This document shows positions 24,685 through 32,957 of a stretch of DNA of 64,000 nucleotides, piece after piece (position 1 is the stretch's first letter; the number at the start of each line of letters is the position of its first letter). A program made the position numbers and the translations under genes. This stretch comes from Fimenecus sp052169395 (GTDB lineage Bacteria; Bacillota; Clostridia; Oscillospirales; Acutalibacteraceae), in contig JBQNCN010000001.1 of NCBI GenBank assembly GCA_052169395.1, forward strand, positions 496,001-560,000, in the 5' to 3' direction. Below the pieces are notes generated by a model that was given only the letters and a program-made list of their open reading frames with translations, did not search any database and was not told the DNA's origin.

Positions 24685-25554
24685 TTATTCAGGAATTATA
24701 CAATTTGAGGTAAGATAGCTTACACCTGCATCAACCATTTTTTTTGCCATCTCAGGTGTATCACAAGTCCAACAAGCACAGGCAAGACCTTTATCAACAA
24801 TTTTTTTTATATATTCAGTTCTAGGCGCATTATATTCACAAGAAAAATCAATCCCATCAAAACCATTTGCTACAGTTTCTTCAATATTTTTATCTGTAAG
24901 ATAATCGGCAAGTGCCCAAAGAGTTAAATCCTTATCCATTTTTTTCAACTCAATTAAATCTTCTATAATAAATGAGATTATAATACACTTTCCCTTACCC
25001 GTAAGATCATTTTTCTTTAAAAGTTCATAAAAACTTTTCATTGTTTCAGGACGCTTATCCTTAATCTCAATAACCGGCATCACATTCCTGTCCAACTTTA
25101 AAACATCAATATATTGCTGAAGTGTACACATTGTGGTATTAGGCATTTTTTCAATATTTGCACCATTTTTCATTGTCATTTTAAGCATATCCTGTGAATT
25201 AAGTTCGTGAATAAGCCCTTTACCGTTAAAAATTGTAGAAACATCGGCATCATGTGCAACCATCCAAACACCATCCGCACTCATATGTGTATCACATTCA
25301 ATACCTGCATAGCCGCCCTTATCGATAGCCGCTTTAAAAGCCGGAATACTGTTTTCAGGAAATTGACCTGAAAATCCGCGATGTGCTACAATATTTATTT
25401 TTCCGATATATTTTTCAGAAATTAGACTGAGCTTTATCGGCTCTTTAGGCTCAATCTTTTTTGCTCTGGTTTTTCTATAAATAGCATCTCCAACAACAGG
25501 ATAAAATGTCTTGCCTATAAAAGCTGTGGCTTTATTAAGCTTTACCTCTTCCAT
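24685..25554 (-). CDS. Glycerophosphodiester phosphodiesterase family protein
   Basis: 289 residues. The GDPD TIM barrel starts near residue 56: IVAHRGFSGQFPENSIPAF, IECDTHMSADGVWMVAHDAD with the catalytic His, Glu and Asp, then PVIEIKD, and WTCDTPEMAKKMVDAGVSYLTSN at the end. It hydrolyses glycerophosphodiesters to glycerol-3-phosphate plus alcohol. No signal peptide, so likely cytoplasmic. The N-terminal ~50 residues (KAFIGKTFYPVVGDAIYRKT) are an extension I cannot assign. One base from walJ. Confidence 0.9.
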   Translation of the reverse strand: MEEVKLNKATAFIGKTFYPVVGDAIYRKTRAKKIEPKEPIKLSLISEKYIGKINIVAHRGFSGQFPENSIPAFKAAIDKGGYAGIECDTHMSADGVWMVAHDADVSTIFNGKGLIHELNSQDMLKMTMKNGANIEKMPNTTMCTLQQYIDVLKLDRNVMPVIEIKDKRPETMKSFYELLKKNDLTGKGKCIIISFIIEDLIELKKMDKDLTLWALADYLTDKNIEETVANGFDGIDFSCEYNAPRTEYIKKIVDKGLACACWTCDTPEMAKKMVDAGVSYLTSNCIIPE

Positions 25555-25691
25555 AACACACCTCTATTTTATAAAAATACAATATAAATTTTATAATTAA
25601 ATTTTATCACAAAGCATATAAAAAATAAACACTTTACACTTGTTTTAATATCCGTTAACCAATATAATATACTTATAATTTGGAGGTTAAT

Positions 25692-26132
25692 ATGAAAATT
25701 TTACCGTATATAGGTCCTGCTATTGCAATAGGAACAATTATTGCATGTTCCATTCTTATAAAAGACAGAAGAAAACTTACTTCCGCAATTTTAACAACTG
25801 TATTTGCTCTTATTCTACTTCTACAGGGTTGGGGTTCTGAACTTATAGGACTTACAGCTATAATTTACTTTATTTCTATGCTTTGGATAAACTTTAAAGA
25901 TTATGAAAAACAGAGTCAGATGGAAAACGAACTTGAAACAATAAAAAATACGTTGAATGCTTTAGCAACTAAAGCGGGAATAGATATAAGCGAATTCGAA
26001 CATAACGAACCTGTTAATAAAAAAGTTTCAAAAAGAAAAGCTTTAAAAACCAAACATCCCAAATATGAAGAAGATACTATTGATCAAAGCGAACTGTCTG
26101 ATAACAAATTCAATTTTTCAAAAGATAAATAA
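25692..26132 (+). CDS. Unknown small membrane protein with charged C-terminal tail
   Basis: 146 residues from the ATG with GGAGG upstream. Two or three hydrophobic segments (about 5-22, 31-45, 50-65), then a short coiled-coil-like stretch (NELETIKNTLNALATKAG), then a highly charged, disordered tail (KKVSKRKALKTKHPK...). No family recognised. Monocistronic, followed by a bidirectional terminator. Confidence 0.55.
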   Translation: MKILPYIGPAIAIGTIIACSILIKDRRKLTSAILTTVFALILLLQGWGSELIGLTAIIYFISMLWINFKDYEKQSQMENELETIKNTLNALATKAGIDISEFEHNEPVNKKVSKRKALKTKHPKYEEDTIDQSELSDNKFNFSKDK

Positions 26133-26158
26133 AAGCAAGGCTTAAGCCTTGCTTTTAT
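26131..26158. terminator. Bidirectional terminator at 26.1 kb
   Basis: AAAAGCAAGGCTTAAGCCTTGCTTTT-type palindrome (10+ bp arms) between convergent genes. Confidence 0.85.
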
Positions 26159-26889
26159 ATTCCCCATCCACCATTCAATGATAAATTGGCACCGCTGAAA
26201 TAATTTGATTTATCAGATATTAAAAAATCCACCGCATTTGAAATATCCATTGGCGTTGCAAGCCGCCTCTGCGGTATTTCCATTTTCAGCTCTTTTATCG
26301 TATTTTCACCTAATTTAGTTGTCATTTTCGTATTTACCGCACCCGGTGATATGCAATTTACCAGAATATTTGACGGAGCGACTTCCTTTGCAAGAGCCTT
26401 TGTAAAACCTATAAGTCCGGCCTTAGCTGTACTGTATGCAACCTCAAATGCAGCACCTCTTTCTCCCCATACACTTGATATATTAATTATTTTTCCGTTC
26501 TTTCGATCAAGCATAAAACGTAATACATATTTTGATGCCAACATTGCAGCTGAAAGATTTATCTTTAAAACACGCTCAAGTTCTTCTTCAGATATATTCT
26601 GAAAAACTCCATAATGTTCAACACCTGCACAATTAACAAGTGCATAAATAGGCGCAATATTAAGTTCTATAAAATTTATCGTTTCTTTTATTTCAGTGAA
26701 ATTTTCAAGGTTACATTTGAAAATTTCACATTTCCCGCCTTGATTTTCAATTCTGGTTTTAAGTATCTCAGCTTTTTCTTTATTTCTATTATACAGTGCA
26801 AATATGATAAACCCTTTTTCTGAAAGGCTCTTTGCAATCACTTCACCTATTTCTCCGGAAGCTCCTGTAATTATAATTGATTTTTCCAT
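26155..26889 (-). CDS. Short-chain dehydrogenase, candidate EF-P 5-aminopentanone reductase (YmfI-like)
   Basis: 244-residue classical SDR. Cofactor motif TGASGEIG (about 8-15), NCAG in place of NNAG, catalytic Ser in ISSVWGERGA, YSTAK for YxxxK, and PGAVNTKM. FabG-like overall, but it stands alone, away from fatty-acid genes, and the SSVWG...GA.EV.YS region is what I associate with the clostridial YmfI group that reduces the 5-aminopentanone on EF-P. So either YmfI-like or a generic 3-oxoacyl-ACP reductase. No clear Shine-Dalgarno. Ends inside the shared terminator. Confidence 0.75.
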   Translation of the reverse strand: MEKSIIITGASGEIGEVIAKSLSEKGFIIFALYNRNKEKAEILKTRIENQGGKCEIFKCNLENFTEIKETINFIELNIAPIYALVNCAGVEHYGVFQNISEEELERVLKINLSAAMLASKYVLRFMLDRKNGKIINISSVWGERGAAFEVAYSTAKAGLIGFTKALAKEVAPSNILVNCISPGAVNTKMTTKLGENTIKELKMEIPQRRLATPMDISNAVDFLISDKSNYFSGANLSLNGGWGI

Positions 26890-26898
26890 AACTATTAC

Positions 26899-26927
26899 TT
26901 GAAAACCTCGATTTTTTTTTATATAAT
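26899..26927 (+). promoter_or_regulatory. Promoter of tRNA-Thr
   Basis: TTGAAA (26899-26904), 17-bp spacer, TATAAT (26922-26927). Confidence 0.8.
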
Positions 26928-26936
26928 ATATTTTAT

Positions 26937-27012
26937 GCTACTATGGCTCAGTTGGTAGAGCAGCTGATTCGTAATCAGCAGGTCGGCAGTTCGAGTCTGC
27001 CTAGTAGCTCCA
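26937..27012 (+). tRNA. tRNA-Thr (anticodon CGT)
   Basis: 76 nt with encoded CCA; anticodon stem GCTGA/TCAGC closes TTCGTAA, anticodon CGT (reads ACG). Single gene with its own promoter and terminator. Confidence 0.96.
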
Positions 27013-27038
27013 CGCACCCTAAAGGTGCGTTTTTTTAT
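27012..27038 (+). terminator. Terminator of tRNA-Thr
   Basis: ACGCACC-CTAA-GGTGCGT followed by TTTTTT, starting at the last base of CCA; it runs into the 3' end of the convergent gene at 27019. Confidence 0.85.
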
Positions 27039-27996
27039 TTATAAAAATAGTATTTTTGGCAGCTTTTAAATTTTCTAAAGTAAAACCTTTAAGTGCATAA
27101 GGAAAAAAAGAATAAAGTTTTTCCGTAATATTTTCAAAATCTTTTTTTAATGACTTTCTTCCACTCACTTCATATATGTTAAAAGCCGTACCATCTTTTA
27201 AAACCACTGATATTATTCTTTTGCTTACAATTTCTTTAGGTGAAAATCTACGATATATTTTTTTTGAATAAATCCAATATATTTGTTCTTTTCTCAAACA
27301 TAAAATAACACCTGATTTTTCAAATGCTATAAAATTTTCAAAAACAAGTATCTTATTTTTTATCTTTTTAAAATCACCAAAAAATTCAGATAAAGTGTTT
27401 TCAAACCGATTTTTTAAAACTTTCATCTTAAAAAAATCATAAAGCTTTTTAAAAAGCAATACAAATCCTAAAACAATCCCAAACAAACCTAAAAGTCTTA
27501 CTGCATCAAAACTTTTATTTTCAATTGAAAGATATGTCTTACTGCTACATTCAGTTTGTTTAATAATTTTAAAAGCCTCTTTAGAAATCAGTAAAAATTC
27601 ATCACTTAATTTTTCAGATATCCCTTTTATTTTAATTGAGCCAGTCGTTAAATTATTTAATCCGTATTCAGAATAAACCTTGTCCGACACTACTATAATA
27701 AAATACTGATTTTGTATACTTCTTACTATATAAGCTTTATCGACTAAACTACTGTCATTATTCTTAAACTGTGCAAATGGCTTACTTATTTCATTTACTT
27801 CAATATAACAATAAGAATTTTCAAAATTCCTGCCGTTAAAACGAAATGGAGGTTGTTCTATAACGCCAAAATAAGAAAAAAATGTCAACAAAATTGCCGC
27901 TAATAACAGACAGAGCCTGCACAATAAAGATTTAAAAAAATCTCCATGTGAAAGCTCTCTTCTTAAAACCTCTCTATTTTTTTGATTTTCAATCAT
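27019..27996 (-). CDS. Unknown membrane protein (DUF6709/YcxB-like)
   Basis: 325 residues. N-terminal hydrophobic segment (about 23-45), an outside domain rich in Tyr/Ser/Lys, a second membrane segment near 168-187 (LLGLFGIVLGFVLLF), then a cytoplasmic-type C-terminal domain with ILCLRKEQIYWIYSKKI and a PH-like beta pattern reminiscent of YcxB or DUF6709. That resemblance is weak and from memory. Lies 6 bp after the mltG homologue, probably the last gene of that operon. No clear Shine-Dalgarno. Confidence 0.5.
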   Translation of the reverse strand: MIENQKNREVLRRELSHGDFFKSLLCRLCLLLAAILLTFFSYFGVIEQPPFRFNGRNFENSYCYIEVNEISKPFAQFKNNDSSLVDKAYIVRSIQNQYFIIVVSDKVYSEYGLNNLTTGSIKIKGISEKLSDEFLLISKEAFKIIKQTECSSKTYLSIENKSFDAVRLLGLFGIVLGFVLLFKKLYDFFKMKVLKNRFENTLSEFFGDFKKIKNKILVFENFIAFEKSGVILCLRKEQIYWIYSKKIYRRFSPKEIVSKRIISVVLKDGTAFNIYEVSGRKSLKKDFENITEKLYSFFPYALKGFTLENLKAAKNTIFINKKTHL

Positions 27997-28002
27997 TTAA
28001 AA

Positions 28003-28857
28003 TTATGTATTCGGCTTTTCAATTCTTTTATAATTGGCAATGTGTTCATTATAATCCTTGGTATACGCCGCTTCATAAGGAGGTTTAGTTCCAATTACAA
28101 AATAAATATAGTCGGTTTGTGTGGGATTTAAAGCCGCCTTAATCGATGCAAGCCCCGGATTTCCTATAGCTCCGTTAGGAAGCGCCTTGCATCGATAGGT
28201 ATTATAAACATATTTATAGTGTTCCAATTTATCCGGATAATATTCCTTTATAACGCCCGTACAATATGAAACAGTGCAGTCAAGCTGCAACGGCATATTT
28301 ATTTTCAATCTATTATATAAAATAGACGATACCATAGGTCGTTGTTCATCTGTTTTAGCCTCTTTTTCAATAAGAGAAGCTATTGTTATTATTTCGTGTA
28401 CGGTTTTTCCAAGTTCTTTTGCTCTTGCTTCAAATTCCGCACTAAAATTCTTTGTAAAAGCATCAAGCATAGCTTTTATTATATCATCCGGAGATATGCC
28501 TTTTTTAAATTTATAGGTTGCCGGATAAAGATATCCCTCCAGTTTAAAACAAGTATCACTTCCGTTTAATGAAGATAATAAAGAATATTTTGAAACATCA
28601 TAATTTTGAGCCGCCGTTATAAAATCCGACGCCTTACAAAGTCCTTTTTCCTCCAAAAGCCACGCCATTTTCAAGAGTGTATATCCCTCAGGAATAGTAA
28701 TTGAAAGTATATTTTCATCAACTGATTTTCCTGATAACATCGCCTTTGAAGAAGGTTCATCATTCTTAACAAACTGTTTTTTAGTACAGGAAGCCAGTAG
28801 TAAAACAATTGAAAGTGAAACTATAATGGCACAAATTTTAAAAGCTTTTTTTTTCAT
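28003..28857 (-). CDS. mltG: Endolytic transglycosylase MltG homologue, predicted lipoprotein
   Basis: 284 residues, shorter than typical MltG (about 340-380). Cleaves nascent peptidoglycan strands. The LysM-like N-terminal module has ITIPEGYTLLKMAWLLEEKG (about 53-72); the YceG domain has the catalytic Glu164 in ASLIEKEA, then SILYNRLKINMPLQLDCTV and the ending ALNPTQTDYIYFV. Unlike the usual single-pass MltG, the N-terminus is a lipoprotein signal with lipobox LASC (Cys24). Its start overlaps the upstream membrane-protein stop by ATGA. Confidence 0.9.
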   Translation of the reverse strand: MKKKAFKICAIIVSLSIVLLLASCTKKQFVKNDEPSSKAMLSGKSVDENILSITIPEGYTLLKMAWLLEEKGLCKASDFITAAQNYDVSKYSLLSSLNGSDTCFKLEGYLYPATYKFKKGISPDDIIKAMLDAFTKNFSAEFEARAKELGKTVHEIITIASLIEKEAKTDEQRPMVSSILYNRLKINMPLQLDCTVSYCTGVIKEYYPDKLEHYKYVYNTYRCKALPNGAIGNPGLASIKAALNPTQTDYIYFVIGTKPPYEAAYTKDYNEHIANYKRIEKPNT

Positions 28858-29567
28858 ACTTTCTTTTCTTTTTTAATTTTCTTATTCTTTTTAAATTTAT
28901 CGTCTCCGCCATCAATAAGAAAGAAAGTTCCGGCAAGAGCAAATATTGCAAAAAAATCAAAAAGTATAAGCCAATATGCTGAACTTAATCTAAAGATAAC
29001 CACATCAACAAGTCCCTTTAAAAGAGGTGAAATCAATTCAATATTCACAAATGATGCAATGCCTATTGTTTCCGAAACAACAGCTGCTGAAATTTTTTGA
29101 AACGAAACCGCAAAAGAAATCATGGAAATTATTCCAATTCCTGAAATAATCATCATAGGAACTTTACGTTTGGTTGCAAATGCGGTAATAATAATACCTA
29201 TAACAGCTATAAGAGCAATAAAAATAAATACTCCACAAAAAATTACAGCATATCTTACCGGGGCAACACCGTTCATAAAAACATTTATTTTATCAATCAA
29301 ACCGTTCTCTTTATTGCCTTTAATCAGACTTAAATATTCAAACAACTTTTTTATAGAAAGCCAGTCGTGCGTATAACCACCTGCACCTGTTTTTTTTGCC
29401 TTATCTATCTTTTCAAGAAGAGAAGAATATGTCACAAAATAAACAATATTTACTGCCCATAACATCACCGGAACAAGAGCTGCCAATACAGTCTCAGTTA
29501 TCATATAAAAAATATTTGACGGTTTATCATAATTTTTTGTCGTTATTTTTTTCATTTCTTTTTTCAT
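28854..29567 (-). CDS. Unknown four-pass membrane protein
   Basis: 237 residues from the ATG at 29567 (AAGGTGA upstream; a GTG three codons earlier overlaps that site). Four hydrophobic segments: about 26-48, 101-128, 130-155 and 198-225, with a lysine-rich C-terminus. No family recognised. It lies between glnS and the MltG homologue, coupled to the latter by a 4-bp overlap, which might hint at an envelope role. Confidence 0.55.
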   Translation of the reverse strand: MKKEMKKITTKNYDKPSNIFYMITETVLAALVPVMLWAVNIVYFVTYSSLLEKIDKAKKTGAGGYTHDWLSIKKLFEYLSLIKGNKENGLIDKINVFMNGVAPVRYAVIFCGVFIFIALIAVIGIIITAFATKRKVPMMIISGIGIISMISFAVSFQKISAAVVSETIGIASFVNIELISPLLKGLVDVVIFRLSSAYWLILFDFFAIFALAGTFFLIDGGDDKFKKNKKIKKEKKV

Positions 29568-29577
29568 TTCTCTCACC

Positions 29578-31245
29578 TTATTTTTCAGGCTTATATGAAG
29601 AATTTAATTCCACTGTTCTGTTAAAAACAAGTTTTTCACTTGTACTGCTCTTATCAAGACAAAAATATCCGTTTCTTATAAATTGAAAATTTTCCTCAGG
29701 CTTTGCATTTATAAGGCTTTTTTCAACAATACAATCTTTAATTTCTATAAGAGAATTAGGATTTATATTATTTAAAAAGTTTCCGTCAGTTTCATCCGAA
29801 GGATTTTTAACGTTAAAAAGTCTATCATAAAGCCTTATATCTGCTTTCTCTGAATTTTTTGCATCTACCCAATGAATTGTTCCTCTCACTTTTCTGCCGT
29901 CTGAAGTCTGTCCTCCTCGACTTTCAGGATCATAAGTACAATGTACCGCTGTGATATTGCCGTTTATATCCTTATCAACACCCACACAGGTTATATAATA
30001 AGCAGATTTAAGTCTTACCTCATTTCCTATATAAAGACGTTTATATTTTTTGGGAGGAATTTCAGCAAAGTCATCTCGTTCAATATAGAGTATTTTTGAA
30101 AACGGCAAAAGCCTTTTTCCAAATTTTTCATTATTAGGATGATTTTCACACTCGATTTCTTCAGTTTTTTCATCATCATAATTATCAATTATCAATTTTA
30201 AAGGATTTAAAATTGCCATCACTCTTTTAGAACTCTCATTAAGCTCATCTCTTACACAAGATTCCAAAAGTTCCGGATCAACAAGTGAATATGCTTTTGA
30301 AACTCCAATTTTTTCGCAAAAATCCCTTATTGCTTTTGCAGGATAACCTCTCCTACGCATTCCTGATATTGTCATCATACGAGGATCATCCCAACCGTCA
30401 ACAATATGTTCTTCAACCAATTTAAGATTTTTTCTTTTTGAGGTAAGAGCATAGTTGAGGTTAAGCCTTGCAAATTCTATCTGCCTTGGAGGCTCTTTAA
30501 ATTCAAGTTTTTCTAAAAACCAATTATAAAGAGGTCTGTGATTTTCAAACTCAAGAGAACAAAGAGAAAAACTCACACCTTCTTTATAATCAGAAAGAGG
30601 ATGTGCAAAATCATAAAGCGGATAAATACACCACTTATCCCCTGTTCTATGGTGAGTAATATGTGCAATTCTGTAAATTACAGGATCCCTCATATTTATA
30701 TTAGGAGAATTCATATCAATTTTAGCACGAAGCACTTTTGAGCCGTCGGGGTATTTCCCATTTTTCATTGCTCTAAAAATTTTCAGATTTTCTTCAACAT
30801 TTCTTTCTCTATATGGAGAATTCTTTCCGCCTTCAGTCAAAGTTCCGCGATATTGTCTTATTTCATCCGCCGTCAAATCGTCAACATAAGCAAACCCTTT
30901 ATTTATAAGAATTTCTGCACAGTCATAAATAAAATCGAAATATTCAGAAGCAAAGCACATTTTACCCCACGAAAAACCCAACCATTTTATATCTTCCATA
31001 ATGGAATTTACATATTCTTCATCTTCTTTCTGCGGATTGGTATCGTCCATTCGTAAATTACAAACCCCGTTATATTTTTCAGCTGTAGAAAAATTTATGC
31101 AAATTGCTTTTGCATGTCCTATATGAAGATAGCCATTCGGTTCGGGCGGAAAACGCGTTTGCACCTTTGAATAAACACCATTTTTAAGATCTTCATCTAT
31201 AAAATCATGAATAAAATTTGATGTGGTTGAATATTTCTCAATCAT
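29578..31245 (-). CDS. glnS: Glutaminyl-tRNA synthetase
   Basis: 555 residues. Class I synthetase: HIGH-type motif in RFPPEPNGYLHIGHAKAI (about 32-49), then NLRMDDTNP and KYR-like; the second signature is SKRKNLKL. The C-terminal anticodon-binding beta barrels are present. Charges tRNA-Gln directly; most Firmicutes lack it and use GatCAB, so its presence implies an acquired direct route, known in several Clostridia. Overlaps gltX by 8 bp. Confidence 0.96.
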   Translation of the reverse strand: MIEKYSTTSNFIHDFIDEDLKNGVYSKVQTRFPPEPNGYLHIGHAKAICINFSTAEKYNGVCNLRMDDTNPQKEDEEYVNSIMEDIKWLGFSWGKMCFASEYFDFIYDCAEILINKGFAYVDDLTADEIRQYRGTLTEGGKNSPYRERNVEENLKIFRAMKNGKYPDGSKVLRAKIDMNSPNINMRDPVIYRIAHITHHRTGDKWCIYPLYDFAHPLSDYKEGVSFSLCSLEFENHRPLYNWFLEKLEFKEPPRQIEFARLNLNYALTSKRKNLKLVEEHIVDGWDDPRMMTISGMRRRGYPAKAIRDFCEKIGVSKAYSLVDPELLESCVRDELNESSKRVMAILNPLKLIIDNYDDEKTEEIECENHPNNEKFGKRLLPFSKILYIERDDFAEIPPKKYKRLYIGNEVRLKSAYYITCVGVDKDINGNITAVHCTYDPESRGGQTSDGRKVRGTIHWVDAKNSEKADIRLYDRLFNVKNPSDETDGNFLNNINPNSLIEIKDCIVEKSLINAKPEENFQFIRNGYFCLDKSSTSEKLVFNRTVELNSSYKPEK

Positions 31246-32911
31246 TTATACCTCCATAAAATTTAACAGCTCTTGAAAGTCTTGATAAAACCTCGTCTTT
31301 ACCTAATATTTTCATTATAGAACAAAGATCCGGCGTATCACACCTTCCCGTTATTGCTATTCTTATAACGGTTGAAACATCTCCTACATGACCCTTAAAA
31401 CTTTCGGGATTTGCCTTGTATTCCTTCATATTTGAAGCATATCCAAACGGTTCACAAAGAGATTTTACCTTTTCAAACCATTCGGTATTATCATCCTCTT
31501 CGTTATAAAGACCTATATACCTTTCAAGTATTGAGCATGCATCAAAAGAGCATATTTTTTCAGGCAAAAATAAATTTTCATCATAAAGGTCATTATGCAT
31601 AAAAGCCCAAAAATCTTTAAGCTCAGAAAGCTTTCCTATATCTTTTCTGGGTTTTTTACCGCCCCTACCTATGCCTAAATATTCAAGACATTTTTCTTTT
31701 TCATTACTTAAAATTTTAAAATATTCTTTATCATATCGCTCAGTCCACAAAACAGCTTCATTGTAAAGCTTTTCTGCAGAAAAATCGCCAATAATATTTT
31801 TAGAAACATCGTTAAGTTTTACTAAGTCAAAAAGTGCTCCCGATATTCCCATTTTTTTCAAATCAAACGGAAAACTGCTAAGTTCGGCAGTTTTATTTGC
31901 TCTACGCCAATCTTCAAAATTTGAATTTAAAAGAGTAAGCACATACTCATTTACAGCTTCTTTAGGATAGCCCTGCTCTATAAAAAATGAAACTGCCGCT
32001 TCGGGATCTTTTCTTTTTGAAAGTTTTCTTTTTCCTCCGTTTTCTTCCTTTAAAACTGCAGAGGTATGTGCATATTTAACCGGTTTAAAGTCTAAAACAT
32101 GAAAAAGTTCCAAATGTATGGGTGTGGAAGCTATCCATTCATCTCCCCTTATAACATTAGTAACTCTCATAAGATGATCATCAACAACATGAGCAAAATG
32201 ATAGGTAGGAATTTTATCAGTCTTAAGCAGAACAATATCAAGATAATTTTGTGACATTTCAATGTTTCCTCTGATAATATCCGTAAAACGAATTTTACCG
32301 CTTTCGCTTCCGCTTGATTTAAGTCTTATTACAAATGGAATACCGTCTTTAATTTTTTTCTTAATGTCATCAAGGGTAAGTTCTCTGCCTTTTGCCCAAT
32401 CTCCGTAATAACCCTTGGTAATTCCCTTGTTTTCCTGTTCTTCTCTTATAGAATCAAGTTCCTCTGCACTGCAAAAACATGGATATGCAAATCCCTTTTC
32501 AACAAGACTTTTTGCAAACACCCCATATATTTCCTTTCTTTTGCTTTGAACATAAGGTCCATAGGAACCTCTTTCCTCCGTTTCAGAAATAACGCCCTCA
32601 TCTGCTGTAATACCAAAATCTGCAAGACCATTGATAACAGTCTTTATGCCGTCCTCAACCTCGCGTTTTTTATCAGTATCTTCAATTCTTAAAATAAAAA
32701 CACCGTTTGTTCTCTTTGCCGCATACATATCTGCTGTTGCGCCAAAAAGTCCTCCAAAATGCAAATACCCTGTAGGGCTTGGTGCAAAACGTGTTATTTT
32801 CGCTCCTTCATCAAGTATTCTTTCAGGATATAGCGCTTCAATATCTTCAGGCGTTTTGGTAATTTCAGGAAAAAGGAGTCTTGCAAGTTCAATTCTTTCG
32901 TTTTCTTTCAT
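31238..32911 (-). CDS. gltX: Glutamyl-tRNA synthetase (glutamate-tRNA ligase), divergent type
   Basis: 557 residues. HIGH-type motif in RFAPSPTGYLHFGGLFGA and KMSKS-type KLSKRKDPEAA. It differs from the canonical HIGGLRTA form. N-terminal Rossmann half intact, including LRIEDTDKKREVEDG and VVDDHLMRVTNVIRG; the C-terminal helical part is comparatively divergent. It is the first gene of the gltX-glnS pair, 46 bp downstream of murA. Confidence 0.95.
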   Translation of the reverse strand: MKENERIELARLLFPEITKTPEDIEALYPERILDEGAKITRFAPSPTGYLHFGGLFGATADMYAAKRTNGVFILRIEDTDKKREVEDGIKTVINGLADFGITADEGVISETEERGSYGPYVQSKRKEIYGVFAKSLVEKGFAYPCFCSAEELDSIREEQENKGITKGYYGDWAKGRELTLDDIKKKIKDGIPFVIRLKSSGSESGKIRFTDIIRGNIEMSQNYLDIVLLKTDKIPTYHFAHVVDDHLMRVTNVIRGDEWIASTPIHLELFHVLDFKPVKYAHTSAVLKEENGGKRKLSKRKDPEAAVSFFIEQGYPKEAVNEYVLTLLNSNFEDWRRANKTAELSSFPFDLKKMGISGALFDLVKLNDVSKNIIGDFSAEKLYNEAVLWTERYDKEYFKILSNEKEKCLEYLGIGRGGKKPRKDIGKLSELKDFWAFMHNDLYDENLFLPEKICSFDACSILERYIGLYNEEDDNTEWFEKVKSLCEPFGYASNMKEYKANPESFKGHVGDVSTVIRIAITGRCDTPDLCSIMKILGKDEVLSRLSRAVKFYGGIND

Positions 32912-32926
32912 AATCTCACTTTAAAA

Positions 32927-32948
32927 AATAAGCCGCTTATGCGGCTCT
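32927..32948 (-). terminator. Terminator after murA
   Basis: Minus-strand GAGCCGC-ATAA-GCGGCTT followed by ATTTTTT, between murA and gltX. Confidence 0.8.
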
Positions 32949-32957
32949 TAAATTTAT

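Noticed and set aside
26899..26915. AAAACCTCGAT before tRNA-Thr, resembling the start of the tRNA-linked repeat.
   Set aside because: Only 11 bases, on the other side of the tRNA and overlapping its -35 and spacer; chance match.
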